Positions 23,173 to 35,134 of a stretch of 64,000 bases of DNA are shown in pieces. Position 1 is the stretch's first letter. Every line of letters begins with the position of its first letter. The DNA is from Pegea sp. RAD2-039 (taxonomy: Eukaryota; Chordata; Thaliacea; Salpida; Salpidae). Location of the stretch: the NCBI GenBank assembly GCA_034620365.1, contig JAQGEQ010000191.1:248001-312000 (forward strand), in the 5' to 3' direction. The translations under genes and the position numbers were made by a program. The notes below the pieces were generated by a model. The model saw only the letters and a list, made by a program, of their open reading frames with translations. It had not been told where the DNA came from and searched no databases.

Positions 23173-26127
23173 TCACGACGAATCATCAGTAACGTCATCA
23201 CCTGGAACAATTTCAGAAAGAAGCTGGATAAGATTGGTTAAGCCGAAGATATAGCCGAGGTCTGGACCTTCATGGACCATTTGACCATCTAGATTGCTAT
23301 TTGTTGATTTAGCAAAGTCTACCATCCTGATATCAACCGCTGTCGCGTTATGTGGCGTTGATGACGTCACAGCACCATCATATATAACGAGTAGTGATGA
23401 GGAATAGAAACGATATGATCGAAGTTGCTTCAAGCTGCTTTTAATAGCTTGTAAGCGGTCGATGACGCGGTATATGACGTCACCACTTCCATTAGAGAAG
23501 AAACGACGAAGAACAGATCGCAGTGCTTCGCGATCTAGAGTTCTTCCAAAGTATTTGTCACGGCAGTGAAAAGTTTGGGTAGAAGGTTCAAAAACCTGTA
23601 AAAAATTGCAAAGTTACAAAGTTGCGATAGCAATAAAGCTTGCCTAGCAACAAAGATTGCATAGCAACAAAGCTTGCCTAGCAACAAAGCTTACATGCCA
23701 ACGAGGTTGTCATAGAAACGAAGCTAACATAACAACAAACTTGCACACCAACGAAGCTTACATAGCAAAGAGGTTGTCATAGCAACGAAGTTTGCATAGC
23801 AAAGAGGTTGTCATAGCAACAAAGATTGCATAGCAATAAAGCTTGCATAGCAATGAAGTTTGCATAGCAACGAAGTTTGCATAGCAACAAAGATTGCATA
23901 GCAACGAAGTTTGCATAGCAACGAAGTTTGGATAGCAACGAAGTTTGCATAGCAACGAAGTTTGCATAGCAACGAAGTTTGGATAGCAACGAAGTTTGGA
24001 TAGCAACGAAGTTTGGATAGCAAAGAATTAGTAGTAAACAAAAGAAGAAACAAAAAACAAAATTAATAATATCATAAATAAAAAATAAAAAACAATCAAA
24101 TAAATAACAAAAATGCAGGTTTGCGATAGAAACATTATCTAGCCAATATATTTATTTATAAATGATTTTTATCAGTATTTTTATTTATCTTCAGTTTAAA
24201 ATTAAGTTTTAAATCAAACTTAGAACTAAATTTAGATAGATTTCGAAAATAGATAAGGTAGAGATTAAAAAGGTGAACAAAATTCTTATTTCTGTTCATT
24301 TGAATTTAAGTTAAATTAGAAACGCCAAAGCATTTGGAACCCAAATTGGCGGATTGAAGAAAATTCGGTTGCCATGGAAACAAGGATGACGATTATTTAA
24401 TTAAATCTTTTGTAGATAATAAATTGGTGACTAGTTAGAAAATGAAGCATTTTAATTGGATTCTTTAAATAAGTATTCTATTTCCAGTTGTTTTTATGTA
24501 AGATGTGAGTATGACGTGGCACATATGACGTCAGCAAGTGTAATGACAGTTGTGATTGACTTTAAGAGACAAAATAATTTCAAATTAATTGAAAAAATTT
24601 TAACAAATCAAAGATTTTTCAAAGCAACAATGACATCACATCTGATGACGTCACGACAGCCTACCTGCATCCCACAAAGACGGACACCAAGTTTTTTGGT
24701 CGTGGTCGCTTCTGACTTCATTTGATGACGTTTTTGTTTGTCCTGATCATCATAATCACCATGTACACGTGTCCCCATCTTCAAATCCAAGATACAGGGT
24801 TTGCAAAAGTTAGAAGCAACATTTTCAAGAAGAATACATTCTGTAAAAGATGATGACGTCATAAAAAATCAAGAATTGATGACGTCAAAAACTTACTTTG
24901 AGTTTTTTGTTCATTTCGTAGATACCGTTGTAAACCTTCTCGTTGAACTTTGAAGGTCCACGGATTGATTGGGGCACCTCCACCAGCTTCAGGGCAACTT
25001 TTCAACCTACTAAGATACTGATTACGCCACTGCTTCGATAATGACGTCATCGCTACTAACTGCATGAGTGATGAGTTGGAGGTTGAGGCTGTTGTTGCGT
25101 CATAATGAACTTCTTTGATGAATGAGAAGAATCCAGGAGACTCATCTACGCCTCCATCATGAGAGGACTCCTAAAATTGTTCCTTGATAGACTTGATGAG
25201 ATTTGATTTTGATACCTTGCATGTTGTCTGATCTGCGGATGTTTCTTCTTCTAGTTTCGATGGGTACGCGGTGAAAGCGATTGTTCCATCTGAAGATTCT
25301 TCAACATTTACATTTACAATTCCTGTAAGTGAGCAACAGTTTCAAATCAATCTTTCAGTTGTCAATCTTTTGATCGACTTTTTATTAATTCATTAAATCA
25401 TCTTTCAAACCCAGGTGCAAGGAGTTTATAAGCCCCAAAAGGAGTTGCCAGCATTCAGTTAGAAGACCCAAGCAAGTTTAAGGGCCTCAGATCAAAGTTC
25501 AGAGTCTGAAAAGGACTTATTAGATGTACAGGATACACCAAGAGCAAATTTAGAAAGAGGAATAAAGAAGCTACAAATGATTATTTAGAAGTTTCAAATT
25601 AGAAATTAAAAGATTTATATAAAGAGGTTCCAAACATGTGCTACTGATGGATTATGAAAGATAAAAACTTATGGGGGCTAATGGTATATTGTAAGCAGAT
25701 TTAGGGAGTTTGAAGCACTTTTAGGGGTCTCAGACTCATAGAACTTTCATTTAATCAAAAAATTTCATAAAATATTTAGCAGATGAAAAAGAGAATGAAC
25801 CTTTAAATCTTGGTGTGAATTGTTTAATATCAGGAGGCAGTGAAGTATAAAAACGATGTTCTCTGTTATTCAAAGGTTTACAAACTGTAGTTTTATCCAA
25901 ACTCAAAATAGCTGCTCTGCCAGAAACCTAAAACCAAAATTTAATTTCTTTGACTTAAGCTCATTAAAAATTGATGTAAGGGTTTGTAAAAAACAAATGT
26001 AATTAAAAGTAAACTCGATTAGAAGGTTTATTACAAAAACATGAGTTACCTGATGCAAAAAAGGTTGTAATACAATACCTCCATCGTCTGAGATGTGTTC
26101 ATTTAGGTTTGAAGTCATAATAACCAT
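23173..26127 (-). CDS. IP6K: Inositol hexakisphosphate kinase
   Basis: Six exons: 26127-26050, 25927-25801, 25322-25216, 25170-24897, 24840-24665 and 23595-23173. All phases match, giving 394 residues. The protein begins with LQPFLHQVSG, then VCKPL..REHRFY..LP. The inositol-kinase signature CILDLKMGTR is present (family PxxxDxKxG, with the proline before Cys), followed by LGVRLCGMQV, YRFYSSSLLVIYDG and VDFAKS, ending in HEGPDLGYIFGLTNLI. IP6Ks phosphorylate InsP6 to the pyrophosphate 5-InsP7. The acidic insert common in vertebrate IP6Ks is short here. Intron 5 (1,069 bp) contains a 17-bp minisatellite; intron 4 is 56 bp with two TGACGTCA sites. The exon 2 donor (gttcat) is weak, and the start could move by a few codons. 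Confidence 0.93.
23625..24030. repeat. 17-bp minisatellite in IP6K intron 5
   Basis: About 24 tandem copies of the unit CATAGCAACGAAGTTTG and variants (AAAGATTG, AAAGCTTG, GAGGTTGT), highly uniform at the right end and more diverged to the left. Because 17 is not a multiple of 3, all frames across it stay open on the minus strand and give false long peptides. Each unit contains ATAGCAAC, half of an RFX X-box. Confidence 0.92.
24368..24381 (+). promoter_or_regulatory. X-box motif in IP6K intron 5
   Basis: GTTGCCATGGAAAC is a textbook RFX X-box and lies beside the minisatellite of half-sites. It is a possible intronic enhancer; function is not shown. Confidence 0.35.
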
Positions 26128-29100
26128 AATGAACAGAAATTATCAACAATTTTTGTAAAATTTCTTGCAAAATATTCTTATAAATGAACAACAAAAATTA
26201 TTAAGAAACAAAACAGCAAAAAATTAAAAAATTGACTCAAGACAAACAATAAATATCTATAAAAATATTTAATTTTCACATCAAGTAGTTGTTTAAGAAA
26301 TCTTTTTTCTTTTATTCAAAATTATTTTTAAAGCGATAAAAACTAAAGAAGTAAAAACAATTATTTTTAATGATATTTTTTTATGGTATTTTTATCTATT
26401 TTGAGTATAAATTTTCATAACAAAAAACACATTTAATCATTAAGTTTTTAAAAATAGTTAAAGTTTAAATATTAATTAAACTTATTACTCAAACTAAATC
26501 ATAATTAAAACCATTAACAAAAAATTTTTATTATAGAGTATAATCAACATCAATTCAAAAAATCAAAACATTAGATATTAAAAAGTGAACCTTAATCTCA
26601 TTAAAAAAGTTTTAGAGAAAAACAAAAGTTGTATATATAATAATGTGATAATAATATAATGTATATATAATTTTTTACCATAAAATAAAGACTACAAAAA
26701 ATATAGTTTATAAAAAATATAAAAATTCAGAAATATATCATATTTTCAATAAGCACATTTAGATTATTTGCATTTAAAAATGATGAAAAAAAGTAAAATG
26801 AAACTATAAAAGGTTAAAAGTTTTTAAAATATATAAAACATTAAGTGTTTATTTATTCTGACAACAGAGGTAATAAGAGTTTTAAGATAGAAATATTTCA
26901 TTTCTAAATAATCATACATTTATAAATCAATTTTTTTAATCTTTTTGATATTAGTTTAACATTAATCAAATTGTGATTAAAGGTTTAATCATCAATATTC
27001 ATAATTAATAAATTAAAAGGTGACAACTAAAATCACTTTAAAGAATTTTAAAGCATCATAATTTGTAGTACTAAAAGTTTAAATGATTTATTTAGCTAAA
27101 AAATAAGATTTCAAACATTTTTAAGTATTGAGAAATTATCCAAAAAATATAATTTAAAAAATGACAAAACCTTTAAAGAATTTGAATGAGTTGATAAAAG
27201 AAATATGATTAGACCTTCTTAAAATTCAAACATTTGTTTAAATGAAATCAAAATTGTCTAAATTTGCTTCAAAATTATTATTCAAATTGTAAATCAAAAA
27301 AATAATTATAGAATAAAAATATTAAAATCAATCATAAAAAATTAAGGACTAAACGATCTAACTATTCGATGTTGAAAATTTGTCTACAAAAAACCGAAAA
27401 TGTAGAAAAAATTAAATTAGAATTATGTAATACATGAAAAGAAAACAAAAAGAGGTTGTCAACATCTGAAAGTAAGCCAAAACAAATGAGCCAGCTAAGT
27501 TTAGTTCAATTAATCGTTTAAAACTAAGCTTAATTACTAATTCGCTCAAAACTAAATACAAAAGTTAAAAAAAAAACTTTGAATTTTTATAGCAACACAT
27601 TACAAATTGGTAAATAAAGGAAAAAAAATATTTAATAAGATTGAAATTATGAGCTTTGTATTTGTTTAGTTGTATGGCAGGATTTTGATCAGTAATACCA
27701 ACGACTCTAAAAAAATATAAAGTATAAAAATTAATTGAAATCATAAGTTATAGGGAGCTATTTGTCAAATGACAATAAGCTTATATTAGCTAATTTTACC
27801 GATAGATTTTGCGGTTATTTCTTGCATAAAGCAGCTACCTTAATGTGTACATTTCAAGTTGCTTAACATATCTAAATCATGTTATCAAATATCTTTCTGT
27901 CTATTTTGTTACAACATTTTTTGAATAAAAATTATTTATTTATTAAGTTAATCTTTAATTGTATCTCAAAAGTTATTTTGATACTTTAAGCAAGTTTTAT
28001 GGCAAACGAAATCTGCAACAATATTATAATGAAAATGAAAACCTAAAATACACTTGAGCTTGCAAAAAATCAAAAAGTTATTATACTAATCTTATTATCG
28101 AGAAACTTTCTAATCTTAGAACTTTATTGAATAATTAGGATAGATACTCTTCAAAAATGTTTTGACTGCCTTTTGCAAAGATCTGAACATAACGTTAAAA
28201 AATTTAATCTAAAAATCTACCTAAAAAATTTGTCCTTCTTGTAGTAATCAATGTCTAAATACACATGATAAAGTATTTGAAGCTTAGAGCAACTTAAACT
28301 TGCATGAGTTAAATAGTAAGTTGATATGATAATTTGAAGATAAATAGTTGATAATATAAACAAGATATTGAAACTCCTTACTGAATAAGAATGTCTATAT
28401 CTACAAAATATTTGGTTATTGTATTAAAATGAAAAAAGTTAAATTACATCTTGTTTACGATTTTGAGACCAAATTATACTAAAATATGAATCCAAGCTGT
28501 ACACCTAACTAATCATAACTAAGATTCATACAATGCAGTAAAATATTTGCAAAGCGCAAAACTTTTATTTTATACTGTTATAAATTGCAAAGTTGTTTTT
28601 TTCATAATATAAAATAATGATTAGTATCAACTGGGTTAGCTAGAAAATAATGTTTTAATTCAATATAACGTAACTGGCAAATTTTGAAAGGAGTCAATAA
28701 GCCTGAAGTTTCATAATTTTAAAATGCAATCTTTTAAGATCTTTTTTTCACAAAAACTTATTTTCAAAAAAATGCAAACCGTTTTCTGAGTATATTAAAA
28801 ATAACTTGTTTATCGACTAACTGAATATTAATTTTTTACGATTCTTTTATTTATACTAATAAAAATTGACTTTGAGAAATTAATTAATTGTTAGAACTTA
28901 TAAGAAATTGTTTAAAATTTATTTTTATGTAATTTAATATGTCGTAGTGTTTTTAACGCTAAATCACTAAGTAAACAAATAGTTGTTTTAAAAATTAGTC
29001 AAAAACCATTTTAGTCATAAAATTGTACCTGCGTTAGTGATATTTTGAGTAATAACTTTGTTTTGTTATTTTAAATTGGTACAAAATTACTTTCACCTTT

Positions 29101-29180
29101 TAAAATTATTTTTAAGTCTTTCTGAATATACTTTTACAATTTCCTTAGATCAATCAATATTCTTTAAACTCAAATTAAAG
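26128..29180. other. AT-rich intergenic tract, no gene seen
   Basis: About 3 kb between the divergent IP6K and NIPA-like genes. It is dominated by A/T runs with no TGACGTCA clusters, no coding signal and no recognised repeat. The promoters of both genes must lie at its ends. Confidence 0.65.
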
Positions 29181-29203
29181 TTTTAGAAAACTTTCTTTAA
29201 AAG

Positions 29204-30546
29204 ATGAGTGAAAATTCAAATGAAGCAAGTCATCCTTTTTTAGGAGTGATCCTTTCAACAATCTCTGCTACTTTAGTTGGAAGTAGTTTTATTCTTCAGA
29301 AGAAAGGATATCTCAGCTTATCAAGTTAATTTGACTTCTACTAGTTTGTAAATACATTTTGAAAATCTGTTTTAAACAATTTTACTTTTATTAGCAGTTG
29401 GCCAAATCAATTCTGATTGTTTTAAACAATTTTACTGGTGGCTTGGAATGTTTTTCAGTAAGTTTTTCTCATTTCCTATTTAATTTTATTAATCTCTAAT
29501 TTTTTTAGTGGGCTTAGGTGAGACTATCAACTTCTTTGCTTACACGATTGCCCCAGCTATTCTAATAACTCCTTTGGGAGCTTTTAGAGTCATTGTCAGG
29601 TTTGTTTCAAACTTCTAAAATACGAAATCTTAAATGATCTGTTTGTAAATTTTGTTTCTTTTATTTTGAAAACTTTATACTTCTTTCTTATAAATTAAAG
29701 TTTACATTGTGATTTAAATTCAAATAAATCTGTTTAAAAAAATTAAAATAGATTTTATGTAAACTGTTTAAAAGATTTCAAGATTTAACAAATTTGAAGA
29801 AATTTAAACATTTTTATTTCAGTGCTGTACTTTCATCAATATTTCTAAAAGAGAAATTAAACAAATTTGGAAAATTAGGAGTTTGCTTGAGCATGGTTGG
29901 ATCAATTATGATTATTATACATGCCCCACAACAAGAAAAAATCAATTCTTTTAACCAATTAGTTGATCAAATAACTAAATTTGGTAAGAAACTTCATCTA
30001 ATGTCAATTAAATTATAAAAACTTTCAATCTTAGGATTTTCTATCTACTGTGCAATTTTAATCATCAGCTCTCTGTACCTAGCCATAAAACTAGCTCCTA
30101 GATATGGACGAAGCAATGTCCTAGTTTACATGACAATTTGTAATATGGTTGGGTCTTTAACAGTGCTATGTGGTAAAGGTCTAGGCATCGCAGCTAAGGA
30201 TGTTTTTAGAATCAATAGTGGTGTGGTTTTTCATCCAATGTTTTGGCTTTTGATTGCTGGAAATATCTTTGGAGTTTCAATCCAGTTAATTTATCTCAAC
30301 AGAGCTTTAGCTTTGTTTGAAGCGAGTACAGTGACTCCTTTGCAATATGTCTTCACAAATTTGTTTCTTGTTTATGGGTCGATGCTGTTATTTGATGAAT
30401 TTGCATATTTAAGTGCTACTGATTGTGTTGGAATCGCTTGTGGTTTTGCTACTGTGATTGTTGGAGTTGTTTTGTTGAGTTCTAAGAAAGATTCTGGTGA
30501 AGAATCTTCAAGGATTAAACTTCATGATAAAGAGAATTTAATTTGA
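29204..30546 (+). CDS. NIPA-family magnesium transporter
   Basis: Five exons: 29204-29324, 29395-29457, 29509-29599, 29823-29983 and 30035-30546, with matched phases, giving about 315 residues. The exon 2 acceptor can be 29395 or 29398 (a CAG duplicate), changing the product by one residue. Family landmarks are VGSSFILQKKG in TM1, FYWWLGMFF, MGLGETINFFAY, LITPLGA, a LSSIFLKEKLN..GKLG loop, IHAPQ, LAPRYGRSNVLVY and GSLTVLCGKGLG. Nine hydrophobic segments are expected and seen. NIPA proteins move Mg2+ across the plasma membrane or endosomes. An acceptor-like ttttag lies 18 nt before the ATG. AATAAA at 30894-30899 is only 59 bp from the stop of the convergent APMAP gene. Confidence 0.9.
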
Positions 30547-30957
30547 GTTTTGTGAATGTTATTTTTTTGCACACTTTTTACATGATGCAGTTTGTAATCA
30601 ATTTCTTTTAACTGTTTGTGATTTTTTAGCCTTTTAATTATGTTTCAAGGAAATTTAGATCTAAATTTACTTTTTCAAATTTCTTTTTGTTTTTTTTTAT
30701 TGAAGAAAAGCGAAATTCTTTAAACTCCAAATCCAATTTGGTTGAAAAATTTCTCTTTAAAAGTTTTAAATTTTTATCTATATGCAAATGAGTTGGTTAC
30801 AACAAAAAACTAAAAGTTCAAATTTTTCACAAAATCAAAAGTGATTTTTTGGAAACATGAAAAAGATTGAAGTTTAATTTTTTTATGTTTCCAAATAAAA
30901 AATGATTAAAAAGTCATCAAATTTGACAAACATTTTACTGAAATCTTCAAAATACAT

Positions 30958-33295
30958 TTAAAAGTCCCAAACATCAGAATTGAGGATAACTAAGAAGTTA
31001 GCGAAATAAGATCCAACAGCAAACCTTCCATCTTTTAACTCAGTGATCTGGGAAGCTCCTTTTGTTAATCTTCCTCCTTTATCATGGATTGATCTCAAGA
31101 TCTTCTCTTCATCAAACTCTATAATCATTCCATGATCTTTCAGAGCAAATTTTTTCACCAACCTATCAAAATACTCTTCATAAATTTCCTGTCTTCTGAT
31201 TGGACGATACTCACGCTAATAAAGTCTCGTGATGGAAGATACCGAGAAGAATTTGTTTAAAACTGGTCATCGATTGTAGTTGGAATCCGACAGGTCCCAG
31301 AACATGTCCTCCGGCAACCACAAAGTTTCCATTTGACTTCAATCTCACATTATCCGGAGAGACTGGAAAAGATGAAGCGTTTTAAAAGTGAAGAAGATAA
31401 TCTTAAAATTAATCAGAGATTTTGGGGTTTTGATATAAATTAAGGATGTTTTTATAGATTCCAATTTAATTCAAAATTCAGAAGTTCATCTTATCAACTT
31501 TGAATTGAAATTGTTTTTAAAAGTCCCAATTAATCAATCGGTGAAAATTATAGCGTCACTTGCGCTTTAATTCAATCTTAAAAACGTTTTTTGCACCATT
31601 GAAACCAGGCCCTACGCCATCAAGAACACGATTTTTAAAACAAATGGTGTTTGGAACTCAGAGAGTTTTTACAAAGTAATTTATTGAAGACTTGACGGGT
31701 TTTTTGTGAAATAAAATCTTTCTCTTTTTGTTGTCTCAAAAATAAATTGAGAATTTTACTGGAATTACAAAAATCAGTTAAAATCGGCCAAAAACGAAAA
31801 AGGCCATTTTGGAATTAACTACAACAAAAATATCTTGAAATTTCTTCCTGGAAGATTTTGAGGAGCTTCAAAACTTCACCTGGAACTTGAAAAGATTTTA
31901 GAACCTTCCAACTCCCAACCTCCAAAATGATAATTCTATTAGCGGATCCCTCAACAACAACAATCTTAGATTGATCCTTAGATAGTTGAACTCCATTAGG
32001 AGCACAAAGATCAGATACAATGACATCAAGATTATCAGAATGAGGATCAAACCTATATAAACGTCCTCTACATTCACCTGAAATCGCCCAATCACAATAC
32101 AGCTCTTTACTACCATCTAGTGGGCAAACCTGAAAGATATGCATGAGCAATTCGGGTGAGGGGAATTCCCGGAGATGTATCTGTAAAATAGATGATTCCA
32201 TCTTTTGAGACATCTAAATCATTTGGGAATGAAAGAGGTCCTTTAGACGGAGGAATTAGGACTTTGGTAGCTTTGGTGAGGATGTCAACTTCTAGGATTC
32301 CGTAAATTGCATCTGCTACGTATAAAATTGATCCTCGGAGACGGAGTCCTGAAAACTAGGATTCAATTTTTTTGTACAGACCAAATGATAAAAAAAATTA
32401 CCGAGAGGTCTTCCATGATTGATGTCTTCAGAGGTTTTTTTAGCTCCTTTAATCTTCCCTGAAGTGATATTGATGATCTTTCCTTCGCCGGTTACTCCTG
32501 CAACACTTGGGAGGATTTTCACGATTCTTCCATCCAGTAATCCGGTGATAAGGACTCCATCATCTTCAACAATGGATTCAGGACCTGGAAGCCCTTCATA
32601 TCTTCCAAAAAAAAATTATTAGATGTTTTTTTGATTTACAGCAGACTTTAAAATAAAATTATTTTTTCCTTCAAATTATTTGTTTCTTTTTGGATAAATC
32701 ATAGATGAGAAAATTCAAAGAACTTGAACCTTAAATTATTCAAGCAGCTCATTACTATCAAAGTAGAAACTAAAAACAACATTTACACCACAACAACAGT
32801 TTAGCTGACTATATATAACAAAACATTTCAAGATGTTTATCTTTAAACATTAATTTTTTCTTTAAACAAACAGAATTATTTATGTGACAAAAGACAAGTT
32901 TAAAATTTAATGATTTATTTTATTTGTTTTTCTTTTTTTTATAAACTTTACACATTTTTTAGGGTATTAATTAGCTACTTTATATAAAAGGGGAAATTGA
33001 AATGTTTAAAATGAGATTCAACTAATTTTAATGATTTTTTAAACCTTTTTCCTTGAGTCATTTTTGAGTTAATCTCCAATGGTCCTTTTAAGTCAACTAA
33101 TTGAAGACCTTTAGGAACTTTTGGGGCAAAGGGGCTCCTGAAAAAACTGATGATAAGGATTGAGATGAGGAAGAAGATAGAAATTAGGAAGTAATTCCAA
33201 CTATGTTTGGTTTCTGCTACTCTGAAAAAGTTCTTCTTTTCTTCAATTTCTTCAACGGTTTTAACATTTTTTCTTTTTCGAATTTCTGAAGACAT
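30958..33295 (-). CDS. APMAP: APMAP / strictosidine-synthase-like type II membrane protein
   Basis: Six exons: 33295-32979, 32601-32402, 32348-32130, 32077-31880, 31362-31215 and 31162-30958, giving 428 residues. A cytosolic basic N-terminus is followed by one TM (YFLISIFFLISILIISFF, about residues 34-51) and a six-bladed beta-propeller. Family landmarks are GPESI, GRPLGLRL, LYVADAIYGILEV, FPNDLDVSKDGIIYFTD, APNGVQLS and SPDNVRL. The last splice (donor gtgagt at 31214, 52 bp) restores the frame between HHETLLA and LVKKFAL as in vertebrate APMAP. APMAP has arylesterase-like activity and acts in adipocyte and ER/plasma membranes. A ttttcag acceptor lies 29 nt before the ATG. Introns 2, 3 and 5 are 52-53 bp. 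Confidence 0.9.
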
Positions 33296-33329
33296 CTTTT
33301 ATATTTTATAAATAAATGCTTGAGCTGAA

Positions 33330-35030
33330 AAAGTAAATTTGAAAAATGAGATATTTATAAAATACTTTCAACAATCCAAAAAATTTATAACTAAACTTTT
33401 TATAGATCTCGTTTTTTTAACTTAACAATTTTAGATATTTTTTAGATTTAAACAAAATTTTACATTGAAATTTTGAATTTAAAGTTTTATAATTATTTAA
33501 CAGTTTCATTTCCAAAGCTAAATTTGAATTTTTATGTATATAACTAACTGAAAGAATTTTAAAAACTAAAATATTTACTTTTATAATAATGACATTAAAC
33601 TTCCTTGTTACTTTACAAACTAATTAGCTATTTGCAACAAAATCACACAAGCGTGAATATCAAATAAATGTTCCGACTTAGGGGAAGTCCAAAGTTTATT
33701 CTCACAACTACTTGGCCTGATTTTAGTAAATTAATTATTGTATAAAAGTAACTTTTAAGACATAATTTCTATTTTGAATTAGTTGGTCTTTTTGTAGTTT
33801 AAATGGTTTTATTCAAATGATGGCCTCAAATATTCCTTTTAAAAATTTGTCAAATATCTTCAAAAAGTTAGAGGCTATTAATTTTAAAATTAAATAGAGA
33901 TTTTGAGTGCGCTTTGGGGTTTTAAAAATCGGGTAATTTTGATAAAATTATTCTTTATTGAAAACAATTTTCTTGTTTTTTTAAGGTTTGTTTAGATTAG
34001 TTATTTGTTAAAATCATTAAAGGCCAAATTCCATTTGTAACAAAGTTTTAAAAAGGATTTGCTAATAAAACATTTTAACTTTAAAATACAAAAACTAGAT
34101 AAACTTTTTTTGTTTAAGCTTTCATACTTATTTTACTAAAAAATGATTTCTGCTGAAATGATATAACTAGTTGGCTAGTATATTCTTTTGGACAAAAACA
34201 TTTTTTTGTTGTTTTGATGGAATTTTTTAAAGAAATTTTAAAGCCAATAACATTTTCTTGGCAATATTATTACAAAAGCTAAGCTGCTCGAGGTATATAT
34301 AAGTTGAATGTTTTAAATTTCTTTCTTCTTCTGAAATGTTTTACAATCTTACAATTATTTTTATTCAATATTATATAATTATTGGTTATTTGTTAAATCT
34401 TAATTTTACTTATATAAAAGCTATTCTAATATAGATTTTTTAGAACTTTTTATTATTTAATTACTTTGAATACTTGTTTTAATACTTTTAGCAGTAATTT
34501 TAATGAGTTAAAAGCTCTAAAAATTAAAACCACCAGTATTAAAAATACTTAGTTTCTTACTTTATATAGAATTGTTTTTAAAAATAATGTAATTATTTTC
34601 GTTAGGAAATAGATTTACTTGTTATGTACCTAAAAGTTGTTGTCAGATTTATTACACAATTTTTAATTTTTCTGAACTGCTAGTTTTAGCCTTTTCTGTT
34701 TTTAAGAAGTAGAAATTAAGCATAAATCGAATAAACTGATAATAATTCTAATTAAATATTGTATTTATGATATTAAAAAGAATTGCTTTAAAGATTTATT
34801 TTGATAAAACTAATCTTAGCAACAATTTGTCTAATAGTTAAATAATAATTACTCTTTGAAAACTAAATTATTTTAAAAATATTTTTATTTTTTTTATTTT
34901 ATTTTTCCCGTTTCAATTCCTTTTTTAGGAAAACTTAAAAATTTTTTGAAGTTTGTCAAAAAACACTCAAGAATTTACTTGAAGGAAACTGAACCTAAAT
35001 TTTGAACCACGTAATGTCGCAATTGAGCAG
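33330..35030. other. AT-rich intergenic tract, no gene seen
   Basis: Spacer between divergent APMAP and the C2H2 gene, with no coding signal or repeat family. A donor-like cag/gtttgt near 35031 followed by an acceptor at 35099 suggests a noncoding first exon of the C2H2 gene at the right end. Confidence 0.55.
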
Positions 35031-35134
35031 GTTTGTAACATATTTGAGCAACAGCTTCAGATTTCTAGAACCTCTTCTCATTTCAACTATATTTTCGCAG
35101 CAAAGCTGCAAGACGTGAAGGTTCCTGGATAGAG

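Noticed and set aside
23758-24053. Three overlapping minus-strand frames with CYANFVAMQTSLL repeats
   Set aside because: All are frames of the 17-bp minisatellite in IP6K intron 5.
31190-31290. Alternative 48-bp or 75-bp introns ending at tattag in APMAP
   Set aside because: The first gives the wrong phase, the second removes conserved residues; the 52-bp intron 31214-31163 fits phase, size class and family sequence.
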